Below, piece by piece: positions 53,530 to 63,074 of a stretch of DNA of 64,000 nt. The stretch lies in assembly GCA_913009205.1 (NCBI GenBank), contig CAJVYC010000002.1, positions 124,001 to 188,000 of the forward strand. Reading direction: 5' to 3'. The stretch comes from an uncultured Fluviicola sp. (GTDB lineage Bacteria > Bacteroidota > Bacteroidia > Flavobacteriales_D > Crocinitomicaceae). Numbering within the stretch: the first letter of the stretch is position 1; each line of letters begins with the position of its first letter. Below the pieces are notes generated by a model that was not told where the DNA came from, ran no database searches, and saw only the letters and a list, made by a program, of their open reading frames with translations. Made by a program: the position numbers and the translations under genes.

Positions 53530-54247
53530 ACCGAATCTCTTTAAGTGAATAAAGTAATTCGCGCGTTGATTTCTCAACGCGGAGTTGACCGTTTGCGGCT
53601 ACACCTAAAATAGTTCCTTCAAACGTACCGTCCTTATCTTCAAACCTGCTTTTCACATTCAGCAAATGAAGGTACTTTAGATAATCAGCTTCCAACTTTG
53701 AATTCGTCTCCCCTTCCGCGATTCTATTATTGAATGATTTTATAAAAGAGAAAAGAACATCGTCCATTGAACGGTGAATTCCTGTTTTCAAATACAAACT
53801 CGTTGCCTCAAGGTTTCCAAATTCACTTTGATTGACATTTAGACCGATCCCAATTATTGATTTTTGAATGAATGAACCGCTCACATTATTCTCAATTAAG
53901 ATCCCAGCAATTTTTTTATCATTTACAAATAGGTCATTCGGCCATTTTATCATTGCAGGAATGTTAAAGTTTGCCAAAAAATCGATCAGTGAAACAGACA
54001 CCAGACGAGTTAAAAAGAACTGATTGTCTACTGACAGATTGACGTTGTCAATAAATATAGAAAATGTGAGGTTTTCCCCAGGTTTAACAAGCCATTCAGC
54101 GCCCATTTGACCTCTGCCATTCGTTTGTTCAACTGCCATTATTACCGAGCCATGAACCAATTCGCCGCTCTTTATCAGATTGGCAGTATAATTGTTCGTA
54201 GAATCTACAGATTCCAAACGGACTATTTTACGACCTATTTGCTCCAT
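53519..54247 (-). CDS. birA: biotin-[acetyl-CoA-carboxylase] ligase (no HTH)
   Basis: A 242-residue biotin-protein ligase. It holds the biotinyl-AMP loop as NGRGQMGAEW (variant of GRGRxGR), the catalytic-lysine motif KWPNDLFVNDKKIAGILIE, and a short C-terminal domain. It lacks the N-terminal winged helix of E. coli BirA (321 residues), so it should attach biotin but not repress transcription. Convergent with the SRPBCC gene (11-bp overlap) and divergent from rsfS. Confidence 0.92.
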   Translation of the reverse strand: MEQIGRKIVRLESVDSTNNYTANLIKSGELVHGSVIMAVEQTNGRGQMGAEWLVKPGENLTFSIFIDNVNLSVDNQFFLTRLVSVSLIDFLANFNIPAMIKWPNDLFVNDKKIAGILIENNVSGSFIQKSIIGIGLNVNQSEFGNLEATSLYLKTGIHRSMDDVLFSFIKSFNNRIAEGETNSKLEADYLKYLHLLNVKSRFEDKDGTFEGTILGVAANGQLRVEKSTRELLYSLKEIRFIR

Positions 54248-54327
54248 GCATTTTAACAGTTGGTGAAATCAAACGTAAGGTTTTCTTTAAATATAACGTT
54301 AGATTTGTAAAGGTATAAAAAAGGTAA

Positions 54328-54705
54328 ATGACGAAAGACATAGAAGAGAACGATTCAAAAACCCTATGCGATACAATCGTAGAAGGGATGCAAGAAAATA
54401 AAGCACAAAACATCGTGGTTTTAGACCTAAGAGAAGTAGAGAGCGCCGTATGCGACTTCTTTGTCATTTGCAGTGGGGAATCAACCACGCAAGTTGAGGG
54501 AATTAGCTCAACAGTGATGAGACATACACGTTCAGAATTATCAGAAAAACCATGGAGTGTTGAGGGTAAAACAGCACGAGAATGGATTTTGATGGATTAT
54601 GTTAGTGTTGTGGCCCACGTATTCTACCGTGAAACAAGAGAATTTTTCGATTTGGAAGATTTATGGTCTGACGCCGTCAGAACAGATGTACCAGATTTGA
54701 ATTAA
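54328..54705 (+). CDS. rsfS: ribosomal silencing factor RsfS
   Basis: A 125-residue member of the RsfS/Iojap family. ESAVCDFFVICSGESTTQVEGISS and GKTAREWILMDYVSVVAHVFYRETREFFDLEDLW are the two diagnostic blocks. It binds ribosomal protein L14 and blocks subunit joining when nutrients run out. It stands 21 bp before ftsH, a conserved order in Bacteroidota. Confidence 0.95.
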   Translation: MTKDIEENDSKTLCDTIVEGMQENKAQNIVVLDLREVESAVCDFFVICSGESTTQVEGISSTVMRHTRSELSEKPWSVEGKTAREWILMDYVSVVAHVFYRETREFFDLEDLWSDAVRTDVPDLN

Positions 54706-54726
54706 TAAATGATTTTTTAAATTAAC

Positions 54727-56916
54727 ATGAGCGAAAAGAAAGACAAAAAGAAAAGCCCATTTTCTATATATTGGATCTATGCTGTCATTGGAGTTGCTAT
54801 CATCGGGGTTCAATTATTCATGTCCTCAAACTCTAGTATTACTATAAATACTGAAGAGGCATTCTTTGGAATTGTTGATGAACAAGGCATCGAAGAAGTT
54901 AATTTCATTAACAGAACACGCATAGATTATAAGCTAAATGATGAAGGACGAAAGTTTGTTAAAGAACGATCTGAAACGCGTTATGCTCCTATGAAAGAGG
55001 CCCTAAAGAACAACGTAAAAGGAAATGATGAACTTATTTTTACAACTGACATTAGTAGTCCAGGGACTTTTACTACCCGAGTTGGAAAAGTCAATACAGA
55101 ATTAAAAAAGAATAGCAAACCGATAGTTGATCTCCAAACAAAAACAGAACCTGATTACTTTGGTGGAATATTGAGCTTTATGCTTCCTATAGTTATTCTT
55201 ATCATTATCTGGTTAGTCGTTATGCGCCGTATGACTGGTGGTGGCGGAGGTGGTGGCGGAAGCCAAATTTTCAATATCGGAAAATCAAAAGCCAAAGTTT
55301 ACGACAAAGGGAAGTCAACAAACACTACATTCAATGACGTTGCTGGTCTTGCAGGAGCAAAAGAAGAAGTTCAGGAGATTGTTGAATTCTTGAAAAACTC
55401 TAAAAAATATACTGAACTAGGAGCTAAAATCCCAAAAGGAGCATTACTTGTAGGACCTCCCGGAACAGGAAAAACATTACTTGCCAAGGCCGTTGCAGGT
55501 GAGGCAAAAGTTCCTTTCTTCTCCTTGTCTGGATCTGACTTCGTTGAGATGTTTGTAGGTGTTGGTGCTTCAAGAGTACGTGACCTATTCAAGCAAGCTA
55601 AAGAAAAGGCACCGTCAATTATTTTTATTGATGAAATAGACGCTATCGGAAGAGCTAGAGGGAAAAACAACAGTTTTGGTTCTAACGATGAAAGAGAGAA
55701 TACTTTGAACCAACTATTAACTGAGATGGATGGTTTCGGAACAAATTCTGGAGTTATTATTCTTGCTGCAACAAATCGTGCAGATGTTCTAGATAATGCC
55801 TTGACAAGAGCTGGACGTTTTGACCGTCAAATCTATGTTGATATTCCTGATTTGAATGAACGTAAGGAAATCTTTCAAGTTCACTTGAAGCCATTGAAAT
55901 TGAAAAAAGGATTAGACATTAGTTTCCTATCTAAACAAACGCCTGGATTCTCTGGAGCAGATATCGCTAACTTGTGTAACGAAGCAGCTCTAATTGCAGC
56001 ACGAAACAATAAGAAAGCAGTTGAGAAACAAGATTTCTTGGATGCCGTTGATAGAATTGTTGGTGGATTAGAAAAGAAGAATAAAATTATCACACCAGAG
56101 GAAAAACGTTCAATTGCATTTCATGAAGCAGGTCACGCATCTGTATCTTGGTTATTGGAACATGCAAACCCTTTGGTTAAAGTAACCATTGTTCCCCGAG
56201 GAAATTCATTGGGAGCAGCATGGTATTTACCTGGAGAAAGAAGCATTACAACAACCGAGCAAATATTAGATGAAATGTGTACCTCTCTTGGAGGTAGAGC
56301 AGCTGAATTATTGACTTTCGGGAAAATTAGCACAGGTGCCTTAAGCGATCTTGAAAAGGTAACAAAGCAAGCCTACGCAATGGTTTCAATTTACGGATTG
56401 AATGACAAAGTTGGTAACCTTTCGTTCTATGATCCAAATGGAAATCAATTTACAAAGCCTTACTCTGATGTAACTGCAAGAGTGATTGATGAAGAAGCAA
56501 GTAAAATGATTGAAGCTCAATACCAAAGAGCGATAAAAGTTCTTACCGAGCATAAGGATCAATTGAATCAATTGGCAGAGAAGCTTCTTGAAAAGGAGGT
56601 AATCTTTAAGGAGGACTTGGTTGCCATTTTCGGAGTGCGTCCTTGGGATAAAGATGACGAAGACTCTGAACCCGTTTATGCTGAGGAATCAACAAACGAG
56701 GCTACAATCAAAGAAAACTCTGCCGAAACTAGCGAAACGAAGGCTTCTGATGAGGAATCAAAAGAAGACACGGACAACGTTGTTGCTGCGAAGAAACCTA
56801 AAACAACTAAGCCAGCGCCAAGTGTTGATGAAACGCCAGCTGTAGAATTAGTGAAAACGGAAATCAATAAAACTGATTCGTCGACTGCGGAACAGACTGA
56901 AAAGCCTAAGGGTTAA
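54727..56916 (+). CDS. ftsH: ATP-dependent membrane zinc protease FtsH
   Basis: A 729-residue protease. Spans at about 14-32 and 143-163 flank the periplasmic domain; a GGGGGGGG linker follows. The AAA+ domain has Walker A GPPGTGKT (243-250), Walker [10 protein letters not shown] and the SRH. The M41 zinc site HEAGH is at 466-470, with the third ligand Asp in the following helix. After about residue 640 the chain ends in an acidic, Lys/Glu/Thr-rich tail of some 90 residues, likely disordered and longer than in E. coli (644 residues total). It degrades unassembled membrane proteins and regulators. Confidence 0.97.
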   Translation: MSEKKDKKKSPFSIYWIYAVIGVAIIGVQLFMSSNSSITINTEEAFFGIVDEQGIEEVNFINRTRIDYKLNDEGRKFVKERSETRYAPMKEALKNNVKGNDELIFTTDISSPGTFTTRVGKVNTELKKNSKPIVDLQTKTEPDYFGGILSFMLPIVILIIIWLVVMRRMTGGGGGGGGSQIFNIGKSKAKVYDKGKSTNTTFNDVAGLAGAKEEVQEIVEFLKNSKKYTELGAKIPKGALLVGPPGTGKTLLAKAVAGEAKVPFFSLSGSDFVEMFVGVGASRVRDLFKQAKEKAPSIIFIDEIDAIGRARGKNNSFGSNDERENTLNQLLTEMDGFGTNSGVIILAATNRADVLDNALTRAGRFDRQIYVDIPDLNERKEIFQVHLKPLKLKKGLDISFLSKQTPGFSGADIANLCNEAALIAARNNKKAVEKQDFLDAVDRIVGGLEKKNKIITPEEKRSIAFHEAGHASVSWLLEHANPLVKVTIVPRGNSLGAAWYLPGERSITTTEQILDEMCTSLGGRAAELLTFGKISTGALSDLEKVTKQAYAMVSIYGLNDKVGNLSFYDPNGNQFTKPYSDVTARVIDEEASKMIEAQYQRAIKVLTEHKDQLNQLAEKLLEKEVIFKEDLVAIFGVRPWDKDDEDSEPVYAEESTNEATIKENSAETSETKASDEESKEDTDNVVAAKKPKTTKPAPSVDETPAVELVKTEINKTDSSTAEQTEKPKG

Positions 56917-56951
56917 GCTCCTAAAGGAGCCTAGTTGGGAGTCTGTTTTTT
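56891..56951 (+). terminator. branched terminator after ftsH
   Basis: AACAGACT (56891-56898) pairs with AGTCTGTT (56940-56947), enclosing an inner GCTCC-TAAA-GGAGC hairpin, and is followed by T residues. The left arm lies inside the ftsH coding end. Confidence 0.6.
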
Positions 56952-57115
56952 AAACAAGTAATGAATAAGAATAAAGAAGCTTCTATTAGAGGACGAAAAT
57001 ATTCCCGTTATGATCTTTGATCAGCGGGATTCGTCTTATAATGCATTTGGTTATCTTTATCTCGATCTTAGAACTATAGACCTTGAAAAAGCCAGAAAAA
57101 TTTTAAATACAGATC

Positions 57116-57973
57116 ATGAACAACCTGATAGTTAGAGCGATTTCTGGAGCTGTATTTGCCTTTTTAATAATCGGGTCAATCATTTTTGATGACCTTGCAG
57201 CTACTGGAGTTTTATCAGTTGTAATGCTTATCGGTTTAATTGAATTCTACTCGCTTTTTAAAAACCATACTACCATTGATATCGATTGGCGGATTGGAAC
57301 AACAGCAGGTCTTTTAATATTCGGTATTGCCGTAAGTTCATTATATGAACAGCTTCCTTCCTACTTATTATGGTTTGTTCTTCCTATCATTTTCTTAATG
57401 CTTTTAACAGAGCTTTGGAGAAAAAAAAAGAATCCAATCATTAATGGTGCACTATTAATTACGGGTTTGATTTATATTGTTCTACCGTTTTTCTTGCTGA
57501 TCTATATTAACTACCTTGATCAATTCCTTGCTGTGACAAATGATATCGACACGTTTCAATTCCCACTAATCGCTGGTATGTTTTTAATGATCTGGGCTAA
57601 CGACACATTCGCTTATTTGACAGGACGTCTGTTTGGTAAAACAAAATTGATCGAACGTATTTCACCAAATAAAACGTGGGAAGGAACAATTGGCGGAATC
57701 ATATTCACAATAGGCGTTGGATGCCTTTTTGCATTTGCTATTAATACCCCCAACTATTCACCTCTCTTTTGGATCGTTTCAGCATTAATCATTGCGCCTT
57801 GTGCAATTTTAGGTGATTTGCTAGAATCTCTTTTAAAACGATCTCTAAACATCAAAGATTCTGGAAACATTATGCCCGGACACGGTGGAATTCTGGACCG
57901 TTTCGACGCCGCGTTATTCACAATTCCATTTTTTGTGGCTTGGACATCTATTTATCTCTATTCTTTAGCGTAA
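57116..57973 (+). CDS. cdsA: phosphatidate cytidylyltransferase CdsA
   Basis: A 285-residue inner-membrane enzyme with about seven spans. The signature near the C-terminus is LLKRSLNIKDSGNIMPGHGGILDRFD, matching the CDP-alcohol family pattern SxxKRxxxxKD-PGHGG-DRxD, and SPNKTWEGTIGG precedes it. It makes CDP-diacylglycerol from phosphatidate and CTP, the branch point of phospholipid synthesis. psd follows 9 bp after the stop, which matches the pathway (PE synthesis). Confidence 0.94.
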   Translation: MNNLIVRAISGAVFAFLIIGSIIFDDLAATGVLSVVMLIGLIEFYSLFKNHTTIDIDWRIGTTAGLLIFGIAVSSLYEQLPSYLLWFVLPIIFLMLLTELWRKKKNPIINGALLITGLIYIVLPFFLLIYINYLDQFLAVTNDIDTFQFPLIAGMFLMIWANDTFAYLTGRLFGKTKLIERISPNKTWEGTIGGIIFTIGVGCLFAFAINTPNYSPLFWIVSALIIAPCAILGDLLESLLKRSLNIKDSGNIMPGHGGILDRFDAALFTIPFFVAWTSIYLYSLA

Positions 57974-57978
57974 ATTCG
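57971..57978 (+). promoter_or_regulatory. possible -7 box abutting psd
   Basis: TAAATTCG, 4 nt before the psd ATG and overlapping the cdsA stop codon. It could be a weak internal promoter or chance, because psd can be read from the cdsA transcript. Confidence 0.3.
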
Positions 57979-57982
57979 CAGA

Positions 57983-58660
57983 ATGAAAATTCACAGAGAA
58001 GGTTACGTTATTATCCTTGTAGCATTTTTAATCCTTTCCGCTATTCAGATCGGAAACTACCTTTTGTTTACTTATACAGAGTGGCTTTGGCTTTACGCTT
58101 TGTTTTCATTAGGCGCAGTGGTAATGATGTATTTGATCGTTCAATTCTTTCGTGTTCCTAAAAGAGAATGCGTTTTTTCTGAAAATGATATTATGTGTCC
58201 AGCGGATGGAAAAGTTGTCGTGATAGAAGAAGTTGAGGAAACGGAATATTTCAAAGACAAGAGAATTCAAATTTCGATTTTCATGTCTCCAATGAATGTT
58301 CACGCGAATTACAATCCAATTTCTGGAATTGTCAAATACGTGAAATACCACAAAGGACTTTTCTTAGTTGCATGGCACCCAAAAAGCAGTACCGATAACG
58401 AAAGATCAACATTCGTTACGCAGCACAAAAATGGGCAGGAAGTTTTGTTCCGCCAGATCGCTGGAGCTGTAGCAAGAAGAATTTGTTATTATGCCAAGCC
58501 GGATCAGAATGTAACTACCGGCGAAGAATTCGGATTCATAAAGTTCGGGTCCAGAATTGATCTAATGCTTCCAATAGGAACAAAGATTGACATCCAAATC
58601 GGCGATAAAGTTCAAGCCAAATTAACAAAGATTGGAGAGTTAAAATCTTCAATGACTTAG
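57983..58660 (+). CDS. psd: phosphatidylserine decarboxylase (archaeal-type proenzyme)
   Basis: A 225-residue proenzyme of the short type (about 220 residues). Two N-terminal membrane helices (10-30, 35-55) precede the catalytic part: CPADGKVVVIEEV, IFMSPMNVHANYNP, and near the C-terminus KFGSRIDLMLP with the Gly-Ser site where the chain self-cleaves to form the pyruvoyl group. It makes phosphatidylethanolamine. Co-transcribed with cdsA. Confidence 0.93.
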   Translation: MKIHREGYVIILVAFLILSAIQIGNYLLFTYTEWLWLYALFSLGAVVMMYLIVQFFRVPKRECVFSENDIMCPADGKVVVIEEVEETEYFKDKRIQISIFMSPMNVHANYNPISGIVKYVKYHKGLFLVAWHPKSSTDNERSTFVTQHKNGQEVLFRQIAGAVARRICYYAKPDQNVTTGEEFGFIKFGSRIDLMLPIGTKIDIQIGDKVQAKLTKIGELKSSMT

Positions 58661-58715
58661 GATAATCTCTAATTTTAAAGTAAATTGATCATCTGAATCA
58701 AATTAACCCATAGAT

Positions 58716-58907
58716 ATGAAAAAAGTATTTTTAGCACTTTCTCTAACATTATTCGTTGGAACTGTGACAATGGCAAACTATTCTTCAACTGACAAAACAA
58801 TTAAAACTGAAGTTGAAAAGAAAGAGAAGAAAAAGAAAAAGAAAAAGAAAAAATCGAAGAAGAAAAAATGCGCTTCTTCATCATGTTGTTCTAAGTCAGT
58901 AGCTTAA
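58716..58907 (+). CDS. small exported lysine-rich protein with Cys-rich tail
   Basis: A 63-residue protein. The N-terminus is a signal peptide (MKKVFLALSLTLFVGTVTMA). It is followed by NYSSTDKTIKTEVEKKE, a stretch in which almost every residue is Lys (about 37-51), and a tail CASSSCCSKSVA with three cysteines. The Lys run is coded by alternating AAG/AAA, a place where polymerase slippage could occur. It lies 56 bp after psd and ends in its own terminator. I do not recognise a family; the cysteines might bind metal. Confidence 0.55.
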   Translation: MKKVFLALSLTLFVGTVTMANYSSTDKTIKTEVEKKEKKKKKKKKKSKKKKCASSSCCSKSVA

Positions 58908-58928
58908 TTTCTTTTATGAGATATTATC

Positions 58929-58959
58929 AAGCCGCATTCTTTAATAGATGCGGCTTTTT
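58929..58959 (+). terminator. rho-independent terminator after the Lys-rich gene
   Basis: AGCCGCAT / ATGCGGCT stem with a 10-nt loop and a T-run, 22 bp beyond the stop. Confidence 0.9.
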
Positions 58960-59040
58960 CACTTTTTACTCTCTAGAAAGTTCACACAATTTCCTAATCC
59001 AGCCTCTTAATTAAAACCAACCTTCGCAAATTAACTAGTT

Positions 59041-60060
59041 ATGAAGATATTGCTACAAATTCTAATCATTGGTGTGAGTTCAATTAGCCACTCGCAAACG
59101 ACTGATAATTTGATACACAACGGAATCAATCGTAATTTTATCTATTACACACCCACTTCATGGACACAAAGTGAATCTTTACCCATTCTATTTGTGCTGC
59201 ACGGATTAACACAAAATGGAAATGGAATAATGAATATTACCGGTTTCAATGCAATTGCAGAAGAAAACAACTTTATAGTTTGCTACCCTGATGGAATTAG
59301 TGCTGCGTGGAATGCTAATATGAATGTTACTGTATCTCAAGCAGACGATATAGGTTTTCTGGAAATTCTGGCCTTATATATGCAAAACAATTTTAACACT
59401 AATCCCAACAAACAATACCTTTGTGGTTTTTCAAATGGTGGTTTTATGAGCCATAAAATGATTTGTGAATCAAATCAATGCTTTGCGGCAATAGCTACTT
59501 TATCTGGAACGATGAGTGACACCGTTTACCAAAATTGCAATCCTCAATATGCCCCAGACATCTTACACATCCATGGAACCTTAGATGGAGTTGTCAACTA
59601 CAATGGATCGGCATCTACAGGGATTTCTGTTGATATTTTAATGGAGAAATGGAGATCTTATTACAATTGTGATTTTACTCCTACTTTGACTTCAATGCCC
59701 AACCCAAGCGTTTTAGACTTCTCTTATCCTGAACTATATACTTTCACGAATTGTAACAGCTCAATTCTTGAACATATAAAAGTTGTAGGAGGTGGACATC
59801 AATGGCCTGGTATACCAACAGTTTGGGGCGGTCTGGGAACAATCAATATGGACTTTTACTCTCCCCAAATTATTTGGGATTTTCTAGAAGGAAAACAATG
59901 CCCTTCATCTGCTGAAGTTCAAGAGTTCTCAAACGATAAACCCAAAGACCTTATCAAAATCATTGATCTAATGGGACGAAAAACAGAGATGAAATTTAAT
60001 ACCCCGCTGATTTTTATTTATAGCGACGGAACACGAAAGAGAATTCTGCAATTAGAATAG
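59041..60060 (+). CDS. secreted polyhydroxybutyrate depolymerase/feruloyl-esterase-type hydrolase with short sorting tail
   Basis: A 339-residue alpha/beta hydrolase of the LpqC/PHB-depolymerase group. Signal peptide to SHSQ; oxyanion region PILFVLHGLTQNG; nucleophile in LCGFSNGGFMSH (GxSxG); acid in HIHGTLDGVVNY; histidine in GGGHQWPG. The chain ends LIKIIDLMGRKTEMKFN ... PLIFIYSDGTRKRILQLE, a short tail like those on many T9SS proteins of Crocinitomicaceae-type bacteria, which replaces the usual longer sorting domain. Substrate unknown: polyesters and feruloylated polysaccharides are both possible. Confidence 0.8.
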   Translation: MKILLQILIIGVSSISHSQTTDNLIHNGINRNFIYYTPTSWTQSESLPILFVLHGLTQNGNGIMNITGFNAIAEENNFIVCYPDGISAAWNANMNVTVSQADDIGFLEILALYMQNNFNTNPNKQYLCGFSNGGFMSHKMICESNQCFAAIATLSGTMSDTVYQNCNPQYAPDILHIHGTLDGVVNYNGSASTGISVDILMEKWRSYYNCDFTPTLTSMPNPSVLDFSYPELYTFTNCNSSILEHIKVVGGGHQWPGIPTVWGGLGTINMDFYSPQIIWDFLEGKQCPSSAEVQEFSNDKPKDLIKIIDLMGRKTEMKFNTPLIFIYSDGTRKRILQLE

Positions 60061-60307
60061 TCAAAAATAAATTATCGCAGTAAGAGAGTCTATTGCTTCT
60101 TCTATCGGCGATTGTATTGGCAAATACTTCTGTATATAAATTACACCCAGAAAAGATTTAAATAGAAATTCTATTTAACTTAGAATTTGTTATTCCAACC
60201 ATGTTTTCCTTCTAATTCGAAAGAGTAAAATTCCTAAAATTACAACTAGCCGATTACCATTACAATGATTGTAAGCTTCATTCTAACCAATGACGAAAAG
60301 CTCTTTA
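60061..60307. other. 247-bp gap between convergent esterase and msrA
   Basis: AT-rich. No gene, terminator of note or repeat recognised. Confidence 0.35.
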
Positions 60308-60805
60308 TTAAAGTTGTAAAAACGATCCGAACCGCTCGAAGTGGCAAGTGTATCCATTCGGAATTCGAACTAGATAATCCTGATGCTCCGGCTCTGCTGG
60401 CCAAAACTGATCAAAAGGTTCTAAAGTTGTTGCGATCTTGCCCTCCCATTTATTTGTTGCATTTACCAGTTTTATTATTTTGAGTGAAATCTCTTTTTCT
60501 TCTTCATTTTGAAAAAAGATCGTAGATCGATAGCTCGAACCTCTGTCGTTTCCTTGCCTATCAATTGTTGTTGGATTGTGGATGCGGTAGAAAAAATCTA
60601 AAATTTCTTCAAAAGTTGTCTCATCTGAATGATATGTAAGTTCAATTCCTTCAGCGTGTCCAGGGTGGTTTTTATACGTCGGAGAATCATTATTTCCTCC
60701 CAAATAGCCCACTTCAGTATCAATGATCCCTTTTCTTACTCTAAAAAGATCTTCCATACCCCAAAAACAACCTCCAGCGATATATGCTTTCTTTAAATTT
60801 CTCAT
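60308..60805 (-). CDS. msrA: peptide methionine sulfoxide reductase MsrA
   Basis: A 165-residue enzyme. The active-site motif GGCFWGMEDLFR lies at 12-23 with the catalytic Cys14; VGYLGG and the NPTTIDRQGNDRGSSYRSTIFF block are intact. It reduces methionine-S-sulfoxide in oxidised proteins. The C-terminus lacks the resolving cysteines of longer MsrA forms, so thioredoxin may act directly. Single gene. Confidence 0.95.
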   Translation of the reverse strand: MRNLKKAYIAGGCFWGMEDLFRVRKGIIDTEVGYLGGNNDSPTYKNHPGHAEGIELTYHSDETTFEEILDFFYRIHNPTTIDRQGNDRGSSYRSTIFFQNEEEKEISLKIIKLVNATNKWEGKIATTLEPFDQFWPAEPEHQDYLVRIPNGYTCHFERFGSFLQL

Positions 60806-60968
60806 CCTTCATTTATTTAATATTTTCTCATGTCTGAAACCACTTTTTCAAATTACAAATTTATGATTGTATTTCATTTATTGTTTCAAAAAAAACAATA
60901 TTTAGACCATATTTGCTTGAAAAGCTTACGTTAATTAACAGCTATAAAACTCTGCAACGATCAAATTA

Positions 60969-61739
60969 TCAAAGTTTTTTAACAACAATCCCAACCGGAC
61001 AATGATCCGACCCGTGAACATCTCCCAAAATGAAAGCATCCTCTACTCGATCCATCAGTGATTGTGAAACAAGGAAATAATCAATCCGCCAGCCAACATT
61101 TCTGTCTCTGGCGCCACCTCTATAACTCCACCATGAGTAATTTTCTCCTTCCGATGTCTTCGCTCTAAACGTATCGACCAATCCATTCGAAGTATAGGCG
61201 TCCATTCCATTGATTTCCTCTTGCATGAAGCCTGCAGATTTATTGTAGTTCGGTTTTGGCCGCGCAAGATCAATCTCTTTGTGGGCAACATTGAAATCAC
61301 CGCAAACAATTACGGGTTTAGTTTTTTCAAGGTTCTTCAAGTAAACCAAAAATGATTTGTCAAAATTTTGTCTATATTCCAAACGACGTAAATCGTTTCC
61401 AGAATTTGGAACGTAAGCGGTAATAACATAGTAGCCTTCAAATTCCAGGCATGTTACCCGCCCCTCCTGATCATGCTCACTAATTCCAATGTCAATTGAA
61501 TTTGAAATTGGTTCAACTTTAGATAAAATGGCCGTCCCAGAATATCCTTTACGCGCCTTTGAATCGTTTCCATAAAAATGATAACCTGCTAACTCATTCG
61601 CGACTTCCCGCGCTTGATCAACGGTTGATTTTGTTTCTTGCAAACAGATGATGTCTGCATTTACAGTTCTCATGTCCTCGTGAAAGTTTTTTTTCGCGAT
61701 TGCTCGGATTCCATTTACGTTGAACGATATAATTTTCAT
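60969..61739 (-). CDS. xth: exodeoxyribonuclease III (Xth, AP endonuclease family)
   Basis: A 256-residue EEP-fold nuclease. MKIISFNVNGIRAI (Asn7 region), QETKS (metal Glu), GDFNVAHKEIDLARPK, and WRIDYFLVS ... GSDHCPVGI (catalytic Asp/His) are all present. It nicks DNA at abasic sites and trims 3' ends during base-excision repair. Divergent from the pirin gene; a TACATTTG promoter box lies 19 nt upstream of the start. Confidence 0.95.
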   Translation of the reverse strand: MKIISFNVNGIRAIAKKNFHEDMRTVNADIICLQETKSTVDQAREVANELAGYHFYGNDSKARKGYSGTAILSKVEPISNSIDIGISEHDQEGRVTCLEFEGYYVITAYVPNSGNDLRRLEYRQNFDKSFLVYLKNLEKTKPVIVCGDFNVAHKEIDLARPKPNYNKSAGFMQEEINGMDAYTSNGLVDTFRAKTSEGENYSWWSYRGGARDRNVGWRIDYFLVSQSLMDRVEDAFILGDVHGSDHCPVGIVVKKL

Positions 61740-61758
61740 AGCTAAAAAATGTTGTATT

Positions 61759-61766
61759 CAAATGTA
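61759..61766 (-). promoter_or_regulatory. -7 promoter box for xth
   Basis: Minus strand TACATTTG, exact TAnnTTTG match, 19 nt before the ATG at 61739. Confidence 0.5.
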
Positions 61767-61788
61767 GTCAAAGCTGACAAAATATCAT

Positions 61789-61796
61789 TATATTTA
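61789..61796 (+). promoter_or_regulatory. -7 promoter box for the pirin gene
   Basis: TATATTTA, matching TAnnTTTA. It lies 2 bp before the ATG at 61799, so translation more likely begins at the ATG at 61820. Confidence 0.45.
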
Positions 61797-61819
61797 CCAT
61801 GGTAACAAAAAAAACCGAA

Positions 61820-62962
61820 ATGAAAGAAAAGAAAAACAAGAGACGTGCATTTTTAGGGAAAATGGCTCTTGGCTTTTCATCAGTTTTAGCATTACCTTTT
61901 TTATTCAGTAGTAAAACAAAAGACGAAGACGATATGGAACAAGTGCATCCAGTTAAAAGTATTAAGGCTCTAGGGTTTCAATGGAAAACGGCCGATCCTT
62001 TTTTATTCTGTGTTCATCACGAAGACAAATATCCAAAAGGAAATGATGCGATGGGGCCTGACGCTTCATTGGAAGGAAGAAATTTAGGACAAGATTTCAT
62101 TATAAAAGACGGATGGAGAATGTACCACGGAGGAACGGTTCCTGGGTTCCCCGGTCATCCGCACAGAGGATTTGAAACGATCACCATTGTTCGAGAAGGA
62201 ATTGTAGATCATGCGGATTCGACTGGTGCTTCTGGGCGTTATGGAAATGGTGATGTTCAATGGATGACTGCTGGAAAAGGAGTTCAGCACTCCGAAATGT
62301 TTCCGCTCGTTTCGAAGGAAAAAGAAAATCCGATGGAATTGTTCCAAATTTGGTTGAACCTTCCGAAGAGAAGTAAAATGGTAGAACCTCATTTCGCAAT
62401 GCTGTGGAACGATACAATTCCAGTTATTGAGGAAAAAGATCTTTTGGGGAAGTTATCTGCAACAATTGAAATTATCGCTGGTACTTTGAAAGAAGAAAAC
62501 GCTCCAGCTCCACCACCCGATTCTTGGGCAAATGAAAAAGTCAACCATGTTGGAATCTTCAACATTAAATTGGAAGCAAATTCTACGTTTGAACTGGAGG
62601 AGAGCGTTGAAGGCGTAAACCGTACAATTTATTATTATGAAGGAAACGACTTGAAAATTCAAGATTTAGAAATTCCATTTTACCATGCTGCGGAAGTTGA
62701 TCCAACGAAAAATTTGGTCATCAAAAATGGAGATACAGTTTCAAAAATTCTTGTTCTTCAAGGAATGCCAATTGCAGAGCCCGTTGTACAACATGGGCCG
62801 TTTGTTATGAATACACGTGAAGAAATTCAACAAGCATTCGAAGATTACCACGCAACGCAATACGGTGGATGGCCTTGGGAGAAATACGATATGGTTCATG
62901 CCCGCGAGAAAACACGCTTTGCAAAACACGCGGATGGAATAGTTGAGTTGAAAGAAGGCTAA
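61820..62962 (+). CDS. pirin family protein with export signal
   Basis: About 380 residues from the ATG at 61820 (the ATG at 61799 is closer to the promoter than a start should be). The N-terminus is a twin-arginine-like signal: KKNKRRAFLGKMALGFSSVLALPFLF. A two-cupin pirin body follows: GFPGHPHRGFETITIVREGIVDH gives the metal-binding His residues, then GDVQWMTAGKGVQHSEMFP and the C-terminal cupin with VLQGMPIAEPVVQHGPFVMN. Pirins of this type can act as quercetin dioxygenases; most are cytoplasmic, so an exported one is unusual. Confidence 0.82.
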   Translation: MKEKKNKRRAFLGKMALGFSSVLALPFLFSSKTKDEDDMEQVHPVKSIKALGFQWKTADPFLFCVHHEDKYPKGNDAMGPDASLEGRNLGQDFIIKDGWRMYHGGTVPGFPGHPHRGFETITIVREGIVDHADSTGASGRYGNGDVQWMTAGKGVQHSEMFPLVSKEKENPMELFQIWLNLPKRSKMVEPHFAMLWNDTIPVIEEKDLLGKLSATIEIIAGTLKEENAPAPPPDSWANEKVNHVGIFNIKLEANSTFELEESVEGVNRTIYYYEGNDLKIQDLEIPFYHAAEVDPTKNLVIKNGDTVSKILVLQGMPIAEPVVQHGPFVMNTREEIQQAFEDYHATQYGGWPWEKYDMVHAREKTRFAKHADGIVELKEG

Positions 62963-63062
62963 TAATTATGGAATAATAATTAGGAATTTTAGAGTTACTC
63001 CTATCATTAACATTAGATCTTCAATAATTCATAATTATCAATTCATAATTACAAATTAGGTT

Positions 63063-63070
63063 TATCTTCG
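63063..63070 (+). promoter_or_regulatory. -7 promoter box abutting mutS2
   Basis: TATCTTCG (TAnnTTYG), 4 nt before the ATG at 63075; predicts a leaderless mRNA. Confidence 0.4.
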
Positions 63071-63074
63071 CGGC

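Noticed and set aside
56952-57115. A small gene between ftsH and cdsA
   Set aside because: The only ATG frame (from about 56961) is 13 codons long; no conserved sequence seen, although related genomes often have a gene here.
60265-60483. 72-codon open frame on the plus strand
   Set aside because: Antisense to the msrA 3' end and without protein-like features.
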